Shown: positions 28,480-37,603, counted from the stretch's first letter. The stretch: 64,000 nucleotides of DNA from Microbacterium terrisoli (GCF_030866805.1 NZ_CP133019.1:3224001-3288000); one strand, 5' to 3'. Notes: generated by a model not told the origin, from the letters alone. Numbers and translations are program-made.

Positions 28480-31070
28480 GGTTTCTCCGTTGGTGTGTGG
28501 TCAGTTTGGGCTCGACCATTGAGCGAGCGCGGTGAGTCGAAACGACCTCGGTGCTGTTCGCCGGCGGTCAGTCGGATCTCGCGTCCGACGACGGTGCCGT
28601 CGAAGCGCAATTCGTCGATGGCGAGCACACCCCGTTCCAGGTGCAGTGTGAAACCGTTCAGGTCGGTCTCGACACGGCCCCACCCGGTGGCGGTGATGAA
28701 CAGGGCACGCAGAGGCACGCCGACGGCGGGTGCGAATTCCAGGGTGCGGGTCGCGGCATCCCACTGCTGCCCGGTGAAGGCGAGCAGCAGTGCCCACGAC
28801 GCCATCGATCGGGCATAGTGATTGCCGCATTCGATCTCGTTCCACGGGTTGCGCACGATGCCGTCGTAGCGTGCGCGGAGCGTTCGTTCGATGCGCAGCG
28901 CGTCCTCGACGCGACCGGTGTAGACGAGGGATGCCGCCACCTGATGCTCGATGCCGGTCCAGACCTCGTCGGAGTAGACGAACGGGATCGCCGGTTCGCC
29001 GTCGCGCGGCCACGAGGCCAGCAGAAGGCCGCCCTCGCCGTTCAGCGCATATACGCGCTGAGTGCTCTCGTGCGCGGTGAGGTCGGCACGGAAGTTGTGG
29101 GCCACGATCGCCCCGAGCGCGCTGCGCACGTGGTCGGGCGGCAGGATCGAGCCGAGCCCGCCCACGAACGCGTGGAATTGGCCGAGGAGCTGGTCCGAGA
29201 GCACGCCGTCGCCATACTGATACCGGTGCTCGTCGACATCGTCGATCACCTGACGGTAGTACTCGCCGTTCCACAGCACGGCGTCCATTCCGGCCGCGGC
29301 CCGGTCGGCTCGCGCGGTCCAGTCGACGGCTCGCTCGCTCTCGCCGAGGTGCGCAGCCATCTGGGCCCCCGCGCGCAGCGCAGCCACGAACATCGAGTTG
29401 GCAAGCGGATCGATCCCGTGGAACTCGATGTCATAGGTGTTGTGCAACTCGCCGTCGAGCAGTCCGTCGCCATCGCGGTCCCACTCGCGGATGGCGTGGT
29501 CCAGGGTGCGCGCCGCCGGCGCCCAGAGTTCGCGCAGGAATGCGTCATCGCCCGAATACCGCCATTCCCGGTGCAGGCGCAGGAACGTGCCCAGCTGGCC
29601 GTCGACGGCGGGAGTCATGAACCAGGCGGGCGAGCCGAAGACACGGTTCGAGCGGAACTTCTGTGCACCCTCGGCATCGGTCTCGAGAAGGTACTCGACG
29701 CGCCGTGCACTGCGTTCCAGCGTGGGGAACAGCCAGGCGACGGTCTGCGCATACGACCACACGTGCGTGCAGGTGCCCTCGCACGAACCGGCATGGTCGA
29801 ATGAGCCCTCCCAGGCGGCGAACACCGGCCCTTCGCCCAGATCAGGGTTCGGCGTCTCCACCACGAGGCACGTCGTCGATCGCAGCGCGGCGATGTTCGC
29901 ACCCGCCGCGTCGGCCACGACGGGGTCAAGGCTGCCGCCGTAGAGGGCGTCGACGAACGCCGTCGTCGTCTGCTCGAGGTCGGCCAGGTTCGCATGCAGG
30001 TGTGTCGCCGCCGCCCACGCGTCCGGCCAGAGCGTCGCATAGTGGTTGCGCACCATCTGGTCGCCGTGCAGATCGTGGAGGATGATGTGCCCGCCCCAGC
30101 CCCGCCGCCGGTTCGGGAACGACCAGCTCAGGACGAACTCGAAGTTGCGGCTCTCGCCGACGGCGAGCTCGTGGACGATACCCAGCGAACCCGTACGCAG
30201 GCGGGGGAGCCTCTCGAACAGCTCGGACTCGCTCATCGGCGTTCCGGTGTCCCCCTCTGCGAACAGACCACGGGGACGATCCTCGAGCGTGAGACGCGGC
30301 TCGTCGCCGAGCAGGCCGTCGTCGATCAGATCGTTCCAGAACAGGCGCGCACCGTCAGGCCAGAACCCCGTGACCCACTGCGTCTTGACGGTCGTCGATT
30401 CGTCTGTCGTAGTCAGCGCCAGCGTGCCGTACCCGACGTCATCGTCCGGCAGGTCGATTCCGAAGTCGAGACCGCGCACTCCGGCGCCGGCAGGGCCGCC
30501 GTCGCGCCAGCGCACGCTCTGCGTGCCGCGCATGCCGAACGGGCCTTCGCCCCGACCGGCCGTGTGGCTCATCGAGCCGGCGACGGTGACACGCAGGGGG
30601 ACCGACGCGGTGTTCGTGACGGTGTAGCGCAGGACCGCGGCGGGAATGCCCGAGGCGTCAGGATCCAGCGGCACGAGCGGCGTGAAAGCCCGCAGCGAGA
30701 CCTCGACCGGCAGGACGTCGTCGGTGAAGTCGATGTCGACGACGGGATACTCACCGTGCATCGTCGCCGCCGCCAGCCGCGGCAGGCCCGCAAGGGCGTC
30801 GAACGGGGCACCGGCATCCCAATCGAACGGACCGTTCAGCCGCGCCTCGAGCACGCGCGTGACCGCTGCCGGCCCCATGTCGCCTGCCGGACGCACATGT
30901 ATCGCGAAGAACGAATTCGGGTTGCGGCGGCCCTTGTCGGGCAGATTCTCGAGCTCCCAGTCGCGCAGCTCTCCGCGCGCGCCGAGCGACACCGTGCCGG
31001 TGCCGATGCCGCCGAGGGGAAAGGCGGCGCGAGCCGAGGTATGCGGGATGCCGCGAGCTCGGCGCATCAT
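28476..31070 (-). CDS. GH116-like glycoside hydrolase (DUF608 family)
   Basis: An 864-residue cytoplasmic enzyme with the two-part layout of GH116: an N-terminal beta-sandwich (about residues 1-330, starting FPLGGIGTGTVSLGARGELRDW) and a C-terminal (alpha/alpha)6 barrel. The barrel has the hallmark CTHVWSYAQTVAWLFP (about 440), the NTYDIEFHGIDPLANS stretch that holds the conserved Asp near 545, and NPWNEIECGNHYARSMASW (about 760). Characterised GH116 enzymes are beta-glucosidases, beta-xylosidases and glucosylceramidases. No signal peptide, so it acts on imported oligosaccharides. Its stop and start overlap neighbours as ATGA. Which glycosidic bond it cuts here is unknown. Confidence 0.87.
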   Translation of the reverse strand: MMRRARGIPHTSARAAFPLGGIGTGTVSLGARGELRDWELENLPDKGRRNPNSFFAIHVRPAGDMGPAAVTRVLEARLNGPFDWDAGAPFDALAGLPRLAAATMHGEYPVVDIDFTDDVLPVEVSLRAFTPLVPLDPDASGIPAAVLRYTVTNTASVPLRVTVAGSMSHTAGRGEGPFGMRGTQSVRWRDGGPAGAGVRGLDFGIDLPDDDVGYGTLALTTTDESTTVKTQWVTGFWPDGARLFWNDLIDDGLLGDEPRLTLEDRPRGLFAEGDTGTPMSESELFERLPRLRTGSLGIVHELAVGESRNFEFVLSWSFPNRRRGWGGHIILHDLHGDQMVRNHYATLWPDAWAAATHLHANLADLEQTTTAFVDALYGGSLDPVVADAAGANIAALRSTTCLVVETPNPDLGEGPVFAAWEGSFDHAGSCEGTCTHVWSYAQTVAWLFPTLERSARRVEYLLETDAEGAQKFRSNRVFGSPAWFMTPAVDGQLGTFLRLHREWRYSGDDAFLRELWAPAARTLDHAIREWDRDGDGLLDGELHNTYDIEFHGIDPLANSMFVAALRAGAQMAAHLGESERAVDWTARADRAAAGMDAVLWNGEYYRQVIDDVDEHRYQYGDGVLSDQLLGQFHAFVGGLGSILPPDHVRSALGAIVAHNFRADLTAHESTQRVYALNGEGGLLLASWPRDGEPAIPFVYSDEVWTGIEHQVAASLVYTGRVEDALRIERTLRARYDGIVRNPWNEIECGNHYARSMASWALLLAFTGQQWDAATRTLEFAPAVGVPLRALFITATGWGRVETDLNGFTLHLERGVLAIDELRFDGTVVGREIRLTAGEQHRGRFDSPRSLNGRAQTDHTPTEKP

Positions 31071-32557
31071 GCGACACCCCGCTGCTGCGCTGCCAGCTCG
31101 TGCATGACGTCCTTCGTGCCGGCGTACAGACGCAGGTAGCGGTCGAACAGGGCGTCATAGACGCGGGATGCCTCGGGGTCGGGCACGATGGTCTCGGCGA
31201 CCGGATTCCATTCGGCGATCGACGGTGTGGCATCCGACTCCGCAATCGCAGTAGCGGCGAGGAATGCGGCGCCATAGCTCGCGCCGATCGTCGTGCGAGG
31301 CACCTGCTGGGTCAGGCCCGTGGCATCCGACACGATCCGAAGCCAGAGCGCGCCCTGCGTGCCGCCGCCCACCGCGACGATGCGCCGGATGTCGGCGCCC
31401 GCGGCGCGCATCGTCTCAACGTTGTGGCGCACGCCGAGGGCGGTCGCCTCCAGCGCCGCACGATAGAGGTCGCCGCGCGTGTGGGTGAGGGTGAGACCCG
31501 CGATCACACCGCGGGCATCGGGGTCGAGGATCGGGGTGCGCTCGCCGGCGAAGTACGGCAGCATCACGAGGCCGTGCGCACCGGGCCCGGATGCTTCGGC
31601 CTCGGCCAGCAGCGTCGGGTAATCGGCCTCGGTGAGATCTTTCAGCCATGCCGTGATGGCACCCGACGTGGCCAGCCCCCCGGCGAGGTTGCGCGTGCCC
31701 GCGAAGGCGCCGACGGTGGTCCACATAGACGGCGTGCGCAGGGTGCTCTCATCGGTCGCGATGAGGAACATCGTCGTGCCGTACATGAGCATCAGGTCGC
31801 CGGATCCGTGCGCACCCACACTGACCGCCTCGCTCCACGCATCGATCGTGCCGGCGATCACGGGCGTGCCCGTCGCGATGCCGGTGACGTGTGCGGCAGC
31901 GTCGGTCACGGCACCCGCGATGTCACCGGCCCACAGCAGCCTCGGCCGCTCAATGCCCGTGGCATATCGGTCCCACCATGGCTCGTGCCAGCCCCCGTTC
32001 TCGACGTCGTAGAGGGGAGAGGTCTGGCTGGCCGATTGGTGATCGAGCACGTACTCACCGGTGAGCTTCAGCGCGAGGAACGATGCCGGCATGAACAGTC
32101 GCCGTGCGCGCGCCGCGGCATCCGGCTCGTGGTCGAAGACCCAGGCGATCTTGGGTCCCGCCGCCTGGGACGTGAGTCGTGAACCGCCGATGCGGGTGAT
32201 CTCGTCTTCGCCGAGCTCGGCGGTCATGCGGGCGATCTCGTCGCCCGAACGGGTGTCGACGCCGTACAGGATCGCGGGCCGTACCGGCAGATCGCGGTCA
32301 TCGGCCAGCAGAACGCACGGCCCCATGCCGCTCACACCGACGGCTGCGACCTCAGCCTCGGGGCGCTGCCCGAGCAGGTCGCGGGCGAGGGCGGCGAACT
32401 CGTCCCACCAGATCTCGCCGTCCATCTCGACCCAGCCCGGGCGCGGGCGCTGCACGTCATGCGCGACGACGGCTGTGGCGACGATGCCACCGTGCTCGTC
32501 GACGAGCACGCCCTTGCTCGTGGACGTGCCGACGTCGACACCGAGCGTGCACCGCAT
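31067..32557 (-). CDS. FGGY-family carbohydrate kinase (predicted D-ribulokinase)
   Basis: A 496-residue sugar kinase. The N-terminal phosphate-binding loop is GVDVGTSTSKGVLVDEHG; a middle block contains GMGPCVLLAD and the substrate-side PVIAGTIDAWSEAVSVG; and the C-terminal FGGY signature is VAVGGGTQGALWLRIVSDATG. By sequence alone it would be annotated xylulokinase-like. Next to a fucose/D-arabinose-type isomerase, D-ribulose is a better guess, yielding D-ribulose 5-phosphate for the pentose phosphate pathway (inference). It is the first gene of a four-gene minus-strand operon with overlapping stops and starts; an operator for the local LacI protein lies 54 bp upstream. Confidence 0.88.
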   Translation of the reverse strand: MRCTLGVDVGTSTSKGVLVDEHGGIVATAVVAHDVQRPRPGWVEMDGEIWWDEFAALARDLLGQRPEAEVAAVGVSGMGPCVLLADDRDLPVRPAILYGVDTRSGDEIARMTAELGEDEITRIGGSRLTSQAAGPKIAWVFDHEPDAAARARRLFMPASFLALKLTGEYVLDHQSASQTSPLYDVENGGWHEPWWDRYATGIERPRLLWAGDIAGAVTDAAAHVTGIATGTPVIAGTIDAWSEAVSVGAHGSGDLMLMYGTTMFLIATDESTLRTPSMWTTVGAFAGTRNLAGGLATSGAITAWLKDLTEADYPTLLAEAEASGPGAHGLVMLPYFAGERTPILDPDARGVIAGLTLTHTRGDLYRAALEATALGVRHNVETMRAAGADIRRIVAVGGGTQGALWLRIVSDATGLTQQVPRTTIGASYGAAFLAATAIAESDATPSIAEWNPVAETIVPDPEASRVYDALFDRYLRLYAGTKDVMHELAAQQRGVA

Positions 32558-32601
32558 CGTGACCTCCTGGACCGATCCTCGTCTGCGCCGGATCGCCGAT
32601 C

Positions 32602-32630
32602 ACGCTACACGAAATCGATTTCATGCACAA
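32602..32630 (-). promoter_or_regulatory. promoter and LacI-family operator for the kinase operon
   Basis: Minus-strand TTGTGC (32625-32630) and TAGCGT (32602-32607) are spaced by 17 bp, and the perfect 12-bp palindrome GAAATCGATTTC (32611-32622) fills the spacer. A bound repressor would block RNA polymerase directly. The same palindrome with the same geometry occurs before the ABC transporter at 40968-40996. Confidence 0.8.
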
Positions 32631-32663
32631 TCGACGAAACAGAGGGGACCGGGCGCACCGGGC

Positions 32664-33653
32664 TCAGATCGCGCGTGCGACGGTTGCCGGCTGGACCTCG
32701 TTGCGCAAGACGACGGTGCGCGCCGGCTGGTGGTCGCCGCCGATCCGCTCGAGCAACAGCGTGGCGGCGGTCACGCCCATGTGCCGCGCCGGCAGGCGGA
32801 CGATCGTGACCAGGCTCGGTGACAGCGTCGTGAACGGCAGCGAGCCGACCACTGCCACACCCAGTTCGGGCGGGGTGAGGCCGTGCTCAGTGAGCACCTG
32901 GATCGCTCCCACGCCGATGAGGTTGTTGCCGGCCACGACGGCGTCGGGCGGCGCGGGCAGTCGCAGCAGTTCTTCCATCGCCTCACGTCCGCCGTCCACC
33001 TGGAACGTCGAGAAGCGCAGCAGCTCGTCGGCGTCGCCGTCGAGCCCTTCGCGAGCGAGCACCGCCCGCCACCCCTGCGCGCGCTCCTGCGCCGTCTCGA
33101 TGTGCGCAGGACCGGCGATGAAGGCGATGCGGCGATAGCCCGCCTGCAGCAGACTCTCGGTCGCAGCCTGGCCGGCCGTCCGGTTGGCCATGACGACACC
33201 GTCGATGTCGTATCCGGTGCCGCGGTCGACCGCGACGACAGGCCGCCCGGTCGCGATGATGTCGTCGAGGTTCGTGTGATCGGCGGCTGCGGCGAGGATC
33301 ACCCCGGCCATGTGTTCGGCGATGGCGATCTGCAGATATCGCGCTTCTTTCTCTGTCTGTGCGTCCGTGTTGCACAGCACGACGGAGTAGCCGGCCTTCT
33401 GCGCGACGTCCTCGACACCTCGAGCGAGCTCGGTGAAATACGGGTTCTCGATGTCGGGGATCACCAGCGCGATGACCTCGGACTCCTGTCGGCGTAACGA
33501 CCGCGCCGTGCGATTCGGACTGAACTTCAGCTGCCGCGCGGCATCGCGCACGGCAGTGACCTTCTCGGCGGAAACCCCCATGCCGTTGAACACCCGAGAG
33601 ACCGTCGCGGGCGAGACGCCGGCGAGTTTCGCGACCTCGTAGATCGTGGCCAT
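32664..33653 (-). CDS. LacI-family transcriptional regulator of the D-arabinan locus
   Basis: A 329-residue repressor with an N-terminal helix-turn-helix (residues 3-22, YEVAKLAGVSPATVSRVF), the hinge that contacts the operator centre (SPNRTARSLR), and a periplasmic-binding-like effector domain starting VIALVIPDIENPYFTEL. The ATG at 33653 follows GGGGA. The operator it most probably binds, GAAATCGATTTC, occurs before four transcription units of this locus, including its own promoter region, so autoregulation is likely. The inducer is probably a monosaccharide or oligosaccharide from the pathway (inference). Confidence 0.92.
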   Translation of the reverse strand: MATIYEVAKLAGVSPATVSRVFNGMGVSAEKVTAVRDAARQLKFSPNRTARSLRRQESEVIALVIPDIENPYFTELARGVEDVAQKAGYSVVLCNTDAQTEKEARYLQIAIAEHMAGVILAAAADHTNLDDIIATGRPVVAVDRGTGYDIDGVVMANRTAGQAATESLLQAGYRRIAFIAGPAHIETAQERAQGWRAVLAREGLDGDADELLRFSTFQVDGGREAMEELLRLPAPPDAVVAGNNLIGVGAIQVLTEHGLTPPELGVAVVGSLPFTTLSPSLVTIVRLPARHMGVTAATLLLERIGGDHQPARTVVLRNEVQPATVARAI

Positions 33654-33682
33654 GGTCCCCCGCCTATGCAGTTCTGCGCCCG

Positions 33683-33726
33683 TTGACAGCGCATCCCGTC
33701 CAGAATACAGTGATGAAATCGATTGC
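33683..33726 (+). promoter_or_regulatory. promoter of the GH172 gene with LacI operator; shared region with lacI
   Basis: On plus, TTGACA (33683-33688) and TACAGT (33706-33711) are 17 bp apart, followed after three bases by GAAATCGATTGC (33715-33726), one base off the perfect palindrome, covering the start point. On minus, TGTTGC-N17-TATTCT overlaps the same operator and points to the LacI gene. One repressor dimer could therefore control both divergent genes. Confidence 0.78.
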
Positions 33727-33806
33727 AACAGTGGGTCGTCCAATACGGCTCACAAACAGATCCGAGGGAGCCGACCGCCGCCCTCGATGAAAGAAGAGTG
33801 CTCGCC

Positions 33807-34940
33807 ATGACGACGATGTCGCCCGGTCTCCCTTCGCTGAGTGCCCTGAGCTCGGCGCAGACCCGATCCATCTCCCCGGAGAACTTCGACGGCTCGGCCG
33901 GCGGCGGCGGACGTGCCACCTCCGGCACCGGCGAATCGTGCGCGCGCGACCTCGGGCCAGGCTGGAAGATCTCGCCCAGCGTTGACATCAAGGCAGGCGA
34001 GACGTTCGACCTTGCGAACATCACCGGCGCCGGCAAGATCACCCACATCTGGATCACGACCCACACCGACAACTGGCGCACGCTGGTGTTGCGCGCGTAC
34101 TGGGACGGCGCGGCCGAACCTGCCGTCGAGGTGCCATACGGCGACTTCTTCTGCAACGGCTGGGGTGTGTTCGCCCAAGTGAACTCGCAGATGGTGGCGG
34201 CCAATCCGCACGGCGGGTTCAACTCGTACTGGCCGATGCCGTTCCGTGACGGTGCCCGACTCACGGTCGAGAACACCTCGGCCGTCGATGTGCGCGTCTA
34301 CTACCAGATCACCTACGAGATCGGCGGCGACTACTCAGGCGAAGGCTACTTCCACGCACAGTGGCGCCGCTCGAACCCCCTCGGCGAACTCGTGCCGCAC
34401 ACGATCCTCGAGGGCATCGAAGGACGGGGACAGTATGTCGGCACCTATCTCGCGTGGGGCGTGAACTCGAACGGCTGGTGGGGCGAAGGTGAGATCAAGT
34501 TCTACCTCGACGACGACACCGAATTCCCGACCATCTGCGGCACCGGCACAGAGGACTACTTCGGCGGTGCGTGGAACTTCGACATCCCTGGCCAGGGCTA
34601 CACGTCGTTCTCCACTGCGTACCTGGGCATGCCGCAGGTCATTCACCCTGACGGGCTCTACGTCTCGCAGCAGCGGTTCGGCATGTATCGCTGGCACGTC
34701 GCCGATCCGATCCATTTCACGACGGGTCTGCCGAAGGTCGACATCCAGGCGCTCGGCTGGCGCAGCGGATGGCGTTACCTGCCGTTGCGCGACGACATCG
34801 CCTCCACCGCGATGTTCTATCTCGATCGGCCCACGGCCCGTCGACCGAAATCTCCGTCGGCCGACGACCTGGAGGTGCACCTAGGGAGCGCTCCGGTCCC
34901 CGACATCGGCGCAACTCCGCCGCGCGAGCCGCAGAGCTGA
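33807..34940 (+). CDS. DUF2961/GH172 family glycoside hydrolase (predicted exo-D-arabinofuranosidase)
   Basis: A 377-residue cytoplasmic protein of the DUF2961 family, now GH172, whose characterised members release D-arabinofuranose from D-arabinan or act on D-fructofuranose residues. Family landmarks are GAGKITHIWIT (about residues 74-84), EVPYGDFFCNG (about 108-118), NSYWPMPFRDGARLTVEN, GEGEIKFYLDDD and CGTGTEDYFGGAWNF. Glutamates E229 and E249 in the last two blocks are good catalytic candidates. No signal peptide, so it would finish imported oligosaccharides. The start at 33807 has AGAAGAG upstream. Divergent from the LacI gene and preceded by a matching operator. Confidence 0.87.
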   Translation: MTTMSPGLPSLSALSSAQTRSISPENFDGSAGGGGRATSGTGESCARDLGPGWKISPSVDIKAGETFDLANITGAGKITHIWITTHTDNWRTLVLRAYWDGAAEPAVEVPYGDFFCNGWGVFAQVNSQMVAANPHGGFNSYWPMPFRDGARLTVENTSAVDVRVYYQITYEIGGDYSGEGYFHAQWRRSNPLGELVPHTILEGIEGRGQYVGTYLAWGVNSNGWWGEGEIKFYLDDDTEFPTICGTGTEDYFGGAWNFDIPGQGYTSFSTAYLGMPQVIHPDGLYVSQQRFGMYRWHVADPIHFTTGLPKVDIQALGWRSGWRYLPLRDDIASTAMFYLDRPTARRPKSPSADDLEVHLGSAPVPDIGATPPREPQS

Positions 34941-35003
34941 CGCGGTCGGCCGCCGCCGTCTGCAACCTTCGCTCCGAAGACGCGAGGGGCGTCGTCGCCG
35001 ATG

Positions 35004-35585
35004 TCAGGCCGATACGCGCTCGCGCAGCCCGGCGACGAGCAGGTCGACGCCGAATGCGAAGCCATCAGCCGCATCACCGACCGCGTCTGTGGCGACCACG
35101 CCGAGGCTGTCGAATTGCAGCCGCTGCTGCTCATGCGACACGTGCCCCAGCACGAAGTGCAGCACCACGGTCGACGCGCGTCCGACGGTGGGGGCATCGA
35201 AACCACCGGCCGCGATCGCCGAAGCCAACCGCTCGCGTGCGACCTCGGCGCCGAGGCCCATGCTCAGTGCACTCGAGACGACCTCCGCGCCGTCGCGATA
35301 CGCGAGCAGGCTGTCGCGCAGCGCACCGGCCGCGCGGTGCACGTCCTGCGACCAATCGCCGGATGCCTCAGCCGCCGGCCGCGCGGTCACGATGCGGTCG
35401 GCGACCTCGGCCAGCAATGTCTGCTTGTTCGCGAAGTGGTGGTACAGGGCGCTGGGCTGCACGCCCAGCTCGGCGGCGAGCCGGCGCATGGTCAGATCGG
35501 GCAGCCCTACATCGTCGAGCAGGCGCAGCGCCGTGCGCACCACGTCATCGTGCGAGTGTCGTCGCGGGTTGTCGATAGGGGGCAC
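35004..35585 (-). CDS. bioQ: TetR-family regulator, BioQ-like
   Basis: A 193-residue TetR protein: helix-turn-helix in residues 10-55 (LTMRRLAAELGVQPSALYHHF) and a helical ligand domain. It is divergent from bioYMN, and two TGAAC-N3-GTTCA palindromes lie between. The corynebacterial biotin repressor BioQ binds a TGAAC-N3-GTTAC-type site, so this is very likely its counterpart. GTG at 35585 with GGCGGA before it was chosen as the start. No BirA-type operator is needed in this scheme. Confidence 0.85.
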   Translation of the reverse strand: MPPIDNPRRHSHDDVVRTALRLLDDVGLPDLTMRRLAAELGVQPSALYHHFANKQTLLAEVADRIVTARPAAEASGDWSQDVHRAAGALRDSLLAYRDGAEVVSSALSMGLGAEVARERLASAIAAGGFDAPTVGRASTVVLHFVLGHVSHEQQRLQFDSLGVVATDAVGDAADGFAFGVDLLVAGLRERVSA

Positions 35586-35591
35586 TCCGCC

Positions 35592-35626
35592 ACTATAGTG
35601 AACACCGTTCAGGTGAACAACGTTCA
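35592..35626. promoter_or_regulatory. bioQ/bioY divergent promoter with two BioQ-type operators
   Basis: Two perfect palindromes, TGAACACCGTTCA (35599-35611) and TGAACAACGTTCA (35614-35626), have centres 15 bp apart. On minus, TTGTTC (35615-35620) and TATAGT (35592-35597) are separated by 17 bp, forming the bioQ promoter with both operators across it. The -10 lies in the self-complementary ACTATAGT, so it may serve bioY on the other strand too. Confidence 0.82.
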
Positions 35627-35642
35627 GGTAGAGGCATCCCCC

Positions 35643-36239
35643 ATGACAGACATCTTCCCCGCCGTGCACGCCACCGCACGCCGCCGACTCGACGCGACCG
35701 ACATCGCCCGCGTCGCCGTGTTCGCGGGCATCATCGCCGTGCTCGGGCTGCCCGGTGCCGTCACGATCTTCGGCGCCGTGCCCATCACGGCACAGACCTT
35801 CGGCGTGATGCTGGCCGGCGTGATCCTGGGTCCCTGGCTCGGCGCGTTGTCCATGACCGTGTTCCTGGGCCTGGTCGCCGTCGGCTTGCCGCTGCTCAGC
35901 GGCGGACGCGGAGGCCTGGGCGTGTTCGTCGGCCCGTCGGCCGGCTACCTGATCGGGTTCGTCGTCGGCGCGTTCGTCATCGGCCTGATCGTGCACGCGG
36001 GTCTGCGCAAGCCGACGCTGTGGCGCACGGCGACCGGGATCATCGTCGGAGGCATCGCCGTCGTCTACGCGTTCGGCATTCCGCTGCAGGCACTCATCAC
36101 GCGTCTGCCCCTGCCCGAGACGTTCCTCACCAGTCTCGTCTTCCTGCCCGGCGACCTCATCAAAGCCGTGCTGGCCACCGCCATCACGATGACGCTCGTA
36201 AGGGCGTATCCGCGGGCCTTCCGCCGCACGTGGGCGTGA
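35643..36239 (+). CDS. bioY: biotin ECF transporter S component BioY
   Basis: Membrane protein that binds biotin; with the ATPase and T component it imports the vitamin. 198 residues, six hydrophobic segments. Family blocks are VPITAQTFGVMLAGVILGPWLG (about residues 46-67), GLPLLSGGRGG with the substrate-binding loop, FVGPSAGYLIGFVVGAFVIG and FLPGDLIKAVLATAI near the end. The ATG lies 17 bp after the second operator. First gene of bioYMN. Confidence 0.96.
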   Translation: MTDIFPAVHATARRRLDATDIARVAVFAGIIAVLGLPGAVTIFGAVPITAQTFGVMLAGVILGPWLGALSMTVFLGLVAVGLPLLSGGRGGLGVFVGPSAGYLIGFVVGAFVIGLIVHAGLRKPTLWRTATGIIVGGIAVVYAFGIPLQALITRLPLPETFLTSLVFLPGDLIKAVLATAITMTLVRAYPRAFRRTWA

Positions 36240-36252
36240 TTCGGCAGCGGTT

Positions 36253-36960
36253 GTGATCCGTCTGCAGCATGTCACGGTGCGCCTCGGCGATGTCGAGGCG
36301 CTGCACGACGTGACGCTCGAAACCGACGCACACACAGTCGCCGTGATCGGAGAGAACGGCTCGGGCAAGTCGACGTTCGCGCGGCTGCTGGCCGGACTCG
36401 TGCCCGCAGCGACCGGTACGGTCGAGGTGCTCGGGCTGGACCCGACGCGCGACGCCGACGAGCTGCGCCGGCGGGTCGCCGTCGTCTTCAGCAACCCCGA
36501 CGCGCAGATCGTGATGCCCACCGTCGCCGAGGACGTCGCCTTCTCGCTGCGCCCGCAGCGGCGGGCCCGCGGCATGCGGAAAAGCCGGAGGGATGCTGCG
36601 GCCATCGCAGAGCGCGTCGCCGAGGCGCTCGACCGGTTCGGCCTCACACCCCTGACCGAACGCCCCTCCCACGATCTGTCCGGCGGGCAGAAGCAGCTGC
36701 TCGCCCTCGCCGGGGCGTTCGTGCGCAAGCCTGATCTGGTGATCGCCGATGAGCCGACGGCCTATCTCGACGCACGCAACGCGCGGCTGATCGCGGATCA
36801 TCTTTTCGAAGACGCCGGCCATCGGCTCATACTCGCCACCCACGATCTCGCCCTCGCCCGCCGGTGCGACACTGCTGTGCTGTTCGCCGGAGGCACGGTG
36901 CGCGCGATCGGCGAGCCGGCAGAGGTCGTCGCCGAGTACGAAGCGAGCCTGCGATGCTGA
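36253..36960 (+). CDS. bioM: biotin ECF transporter ATPase BioM
   Basis: ABC ATPase of the EcfA type, 235 residues. Walker A GENGSGKST (about residues 33-41), Q-loop VVFSNPDAQIVMPTVAEDVAF with the ECF-type N-P-D-A-Q signature, signature LSGGQKQL and Walker B DLVIADEPTA, H-loop in LATHDLALA. GTG start 13 bp after bioY. It overlaps bioN by seven bases, which indicates coupled translation. Confidence 0.95.
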   Translation: MIRLQHVTVRLGDVEALHDVTLETDAHTVAVIGENGSGKSTFARLLAGLVPAATGTVEVLGLDPTRDADELRRRVAVVFSNPDAQIVMPTVAEDVAFSLRPQRRARGMRKSRRDAAAIAERVAEALDRFGLTPLTERPSHDLSGGQKQLLALAGAFVRKPDLVIADEPTAYLDARNARLIADHLFEDAGHRLILATHDLALARRCDTAVLFAGGTVRAIGEPAEVVAEYEASLRC

Positions 36961-37565
36961 CGCTTTACCGGCCGGGGACCGGCATCCTGCATCGCCTGCC
37001 GGCAGGACCGAAACTGCTGGGCATCGCCGCACTGGTGCTGACGGTCTCGCTGCTGCCATCGACGCTGTGGGCGGCCGGCGCAGCCCTTGCACTCGTGGTC
37101 GTGATGTTCGCTGCGGCAGGCCTGGGCGACGGGATGCTGGGGCTGCGCGTTCTCGCAGCGCAGCTGTGGTCGCTGCGATGGGTGCTCGTACTGATGCTGG
37201 TAGGGCAGCTGATCTTTCTCGGACCGGTCCTCGCGCTGGCGAACACGGGCCGCGTGGTCGCTGCGCTCGCGCTGGCGGGACTTCTCGCCCTGACCACGCG
37301 CGTGAGCGATCTGCTGAACGCGATCGAGCGAGGACTCAGCCCGCTGGCGGTCGTGCGGCTCGACCCGGCACGCATCGCGCTCATGCTCACGGTCGCTTTG
37401 AGCACCCTGCCGGTGATGGGCCGGATCGCCCGCGACGTGCGCGACGCACAGCGGGCGCGCGGTGCCCGAGCGAGCCTGCGCCACTTCGCCGTGCCCTATC
37501 TGGTGATGTCGCTCAAGCACGCCGACGAGCTGGGCGACGCGCTGGCTGCCCGAGGCGTGCGGTAG
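36954..37565 (+). CDS. bioN: biotin ECF transporter T component BioN
   Basis: Transmembrane coupling protein (EcfT/CbiQ family), 203 residues with four to five membrane helices. The cytoplasmic coupling-helix motifs are near ARDVRDAQRARGARAS (about residue 160), where EcfT proteins have A-R-G triplets. The ATG at 36954 overlaps bioM as ATGCTGA; the longer upstream reading is out of context. Last gene of bioYMN, converging on the sugar permease. Confidence 0.93.
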   Translation: MLTLYRPGTGILHRLPAGPKLLGIAALVLTVSLLPSTLWAAGAALALVVVMFAAAGLGDGMLGLRVLAAQLWSLRWVLVLMLVGQLIFLGPVLALANTGRVVAALALAGLLALTTRVSDLLNAIERGLSPLAVVRLDPARIALMLTVALSTLPVMGRIARDVRDAQRARGARASLRHFAVPYLVMSLKHADELGDALAARGVR

Positions 37566-37603
37566 CCGCCTCCGCTCGTCAGCCCGACGTCACGCCGCGC
37601 GTG

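Noticed and set aside
35643..36239. BioY as a general membrane protein of the arabinan locus
   Set aside because: It has the BioY motifs, is followed by BioM and BioN, and is preceded by BioQ-type operators, not by the LacI palindrome.
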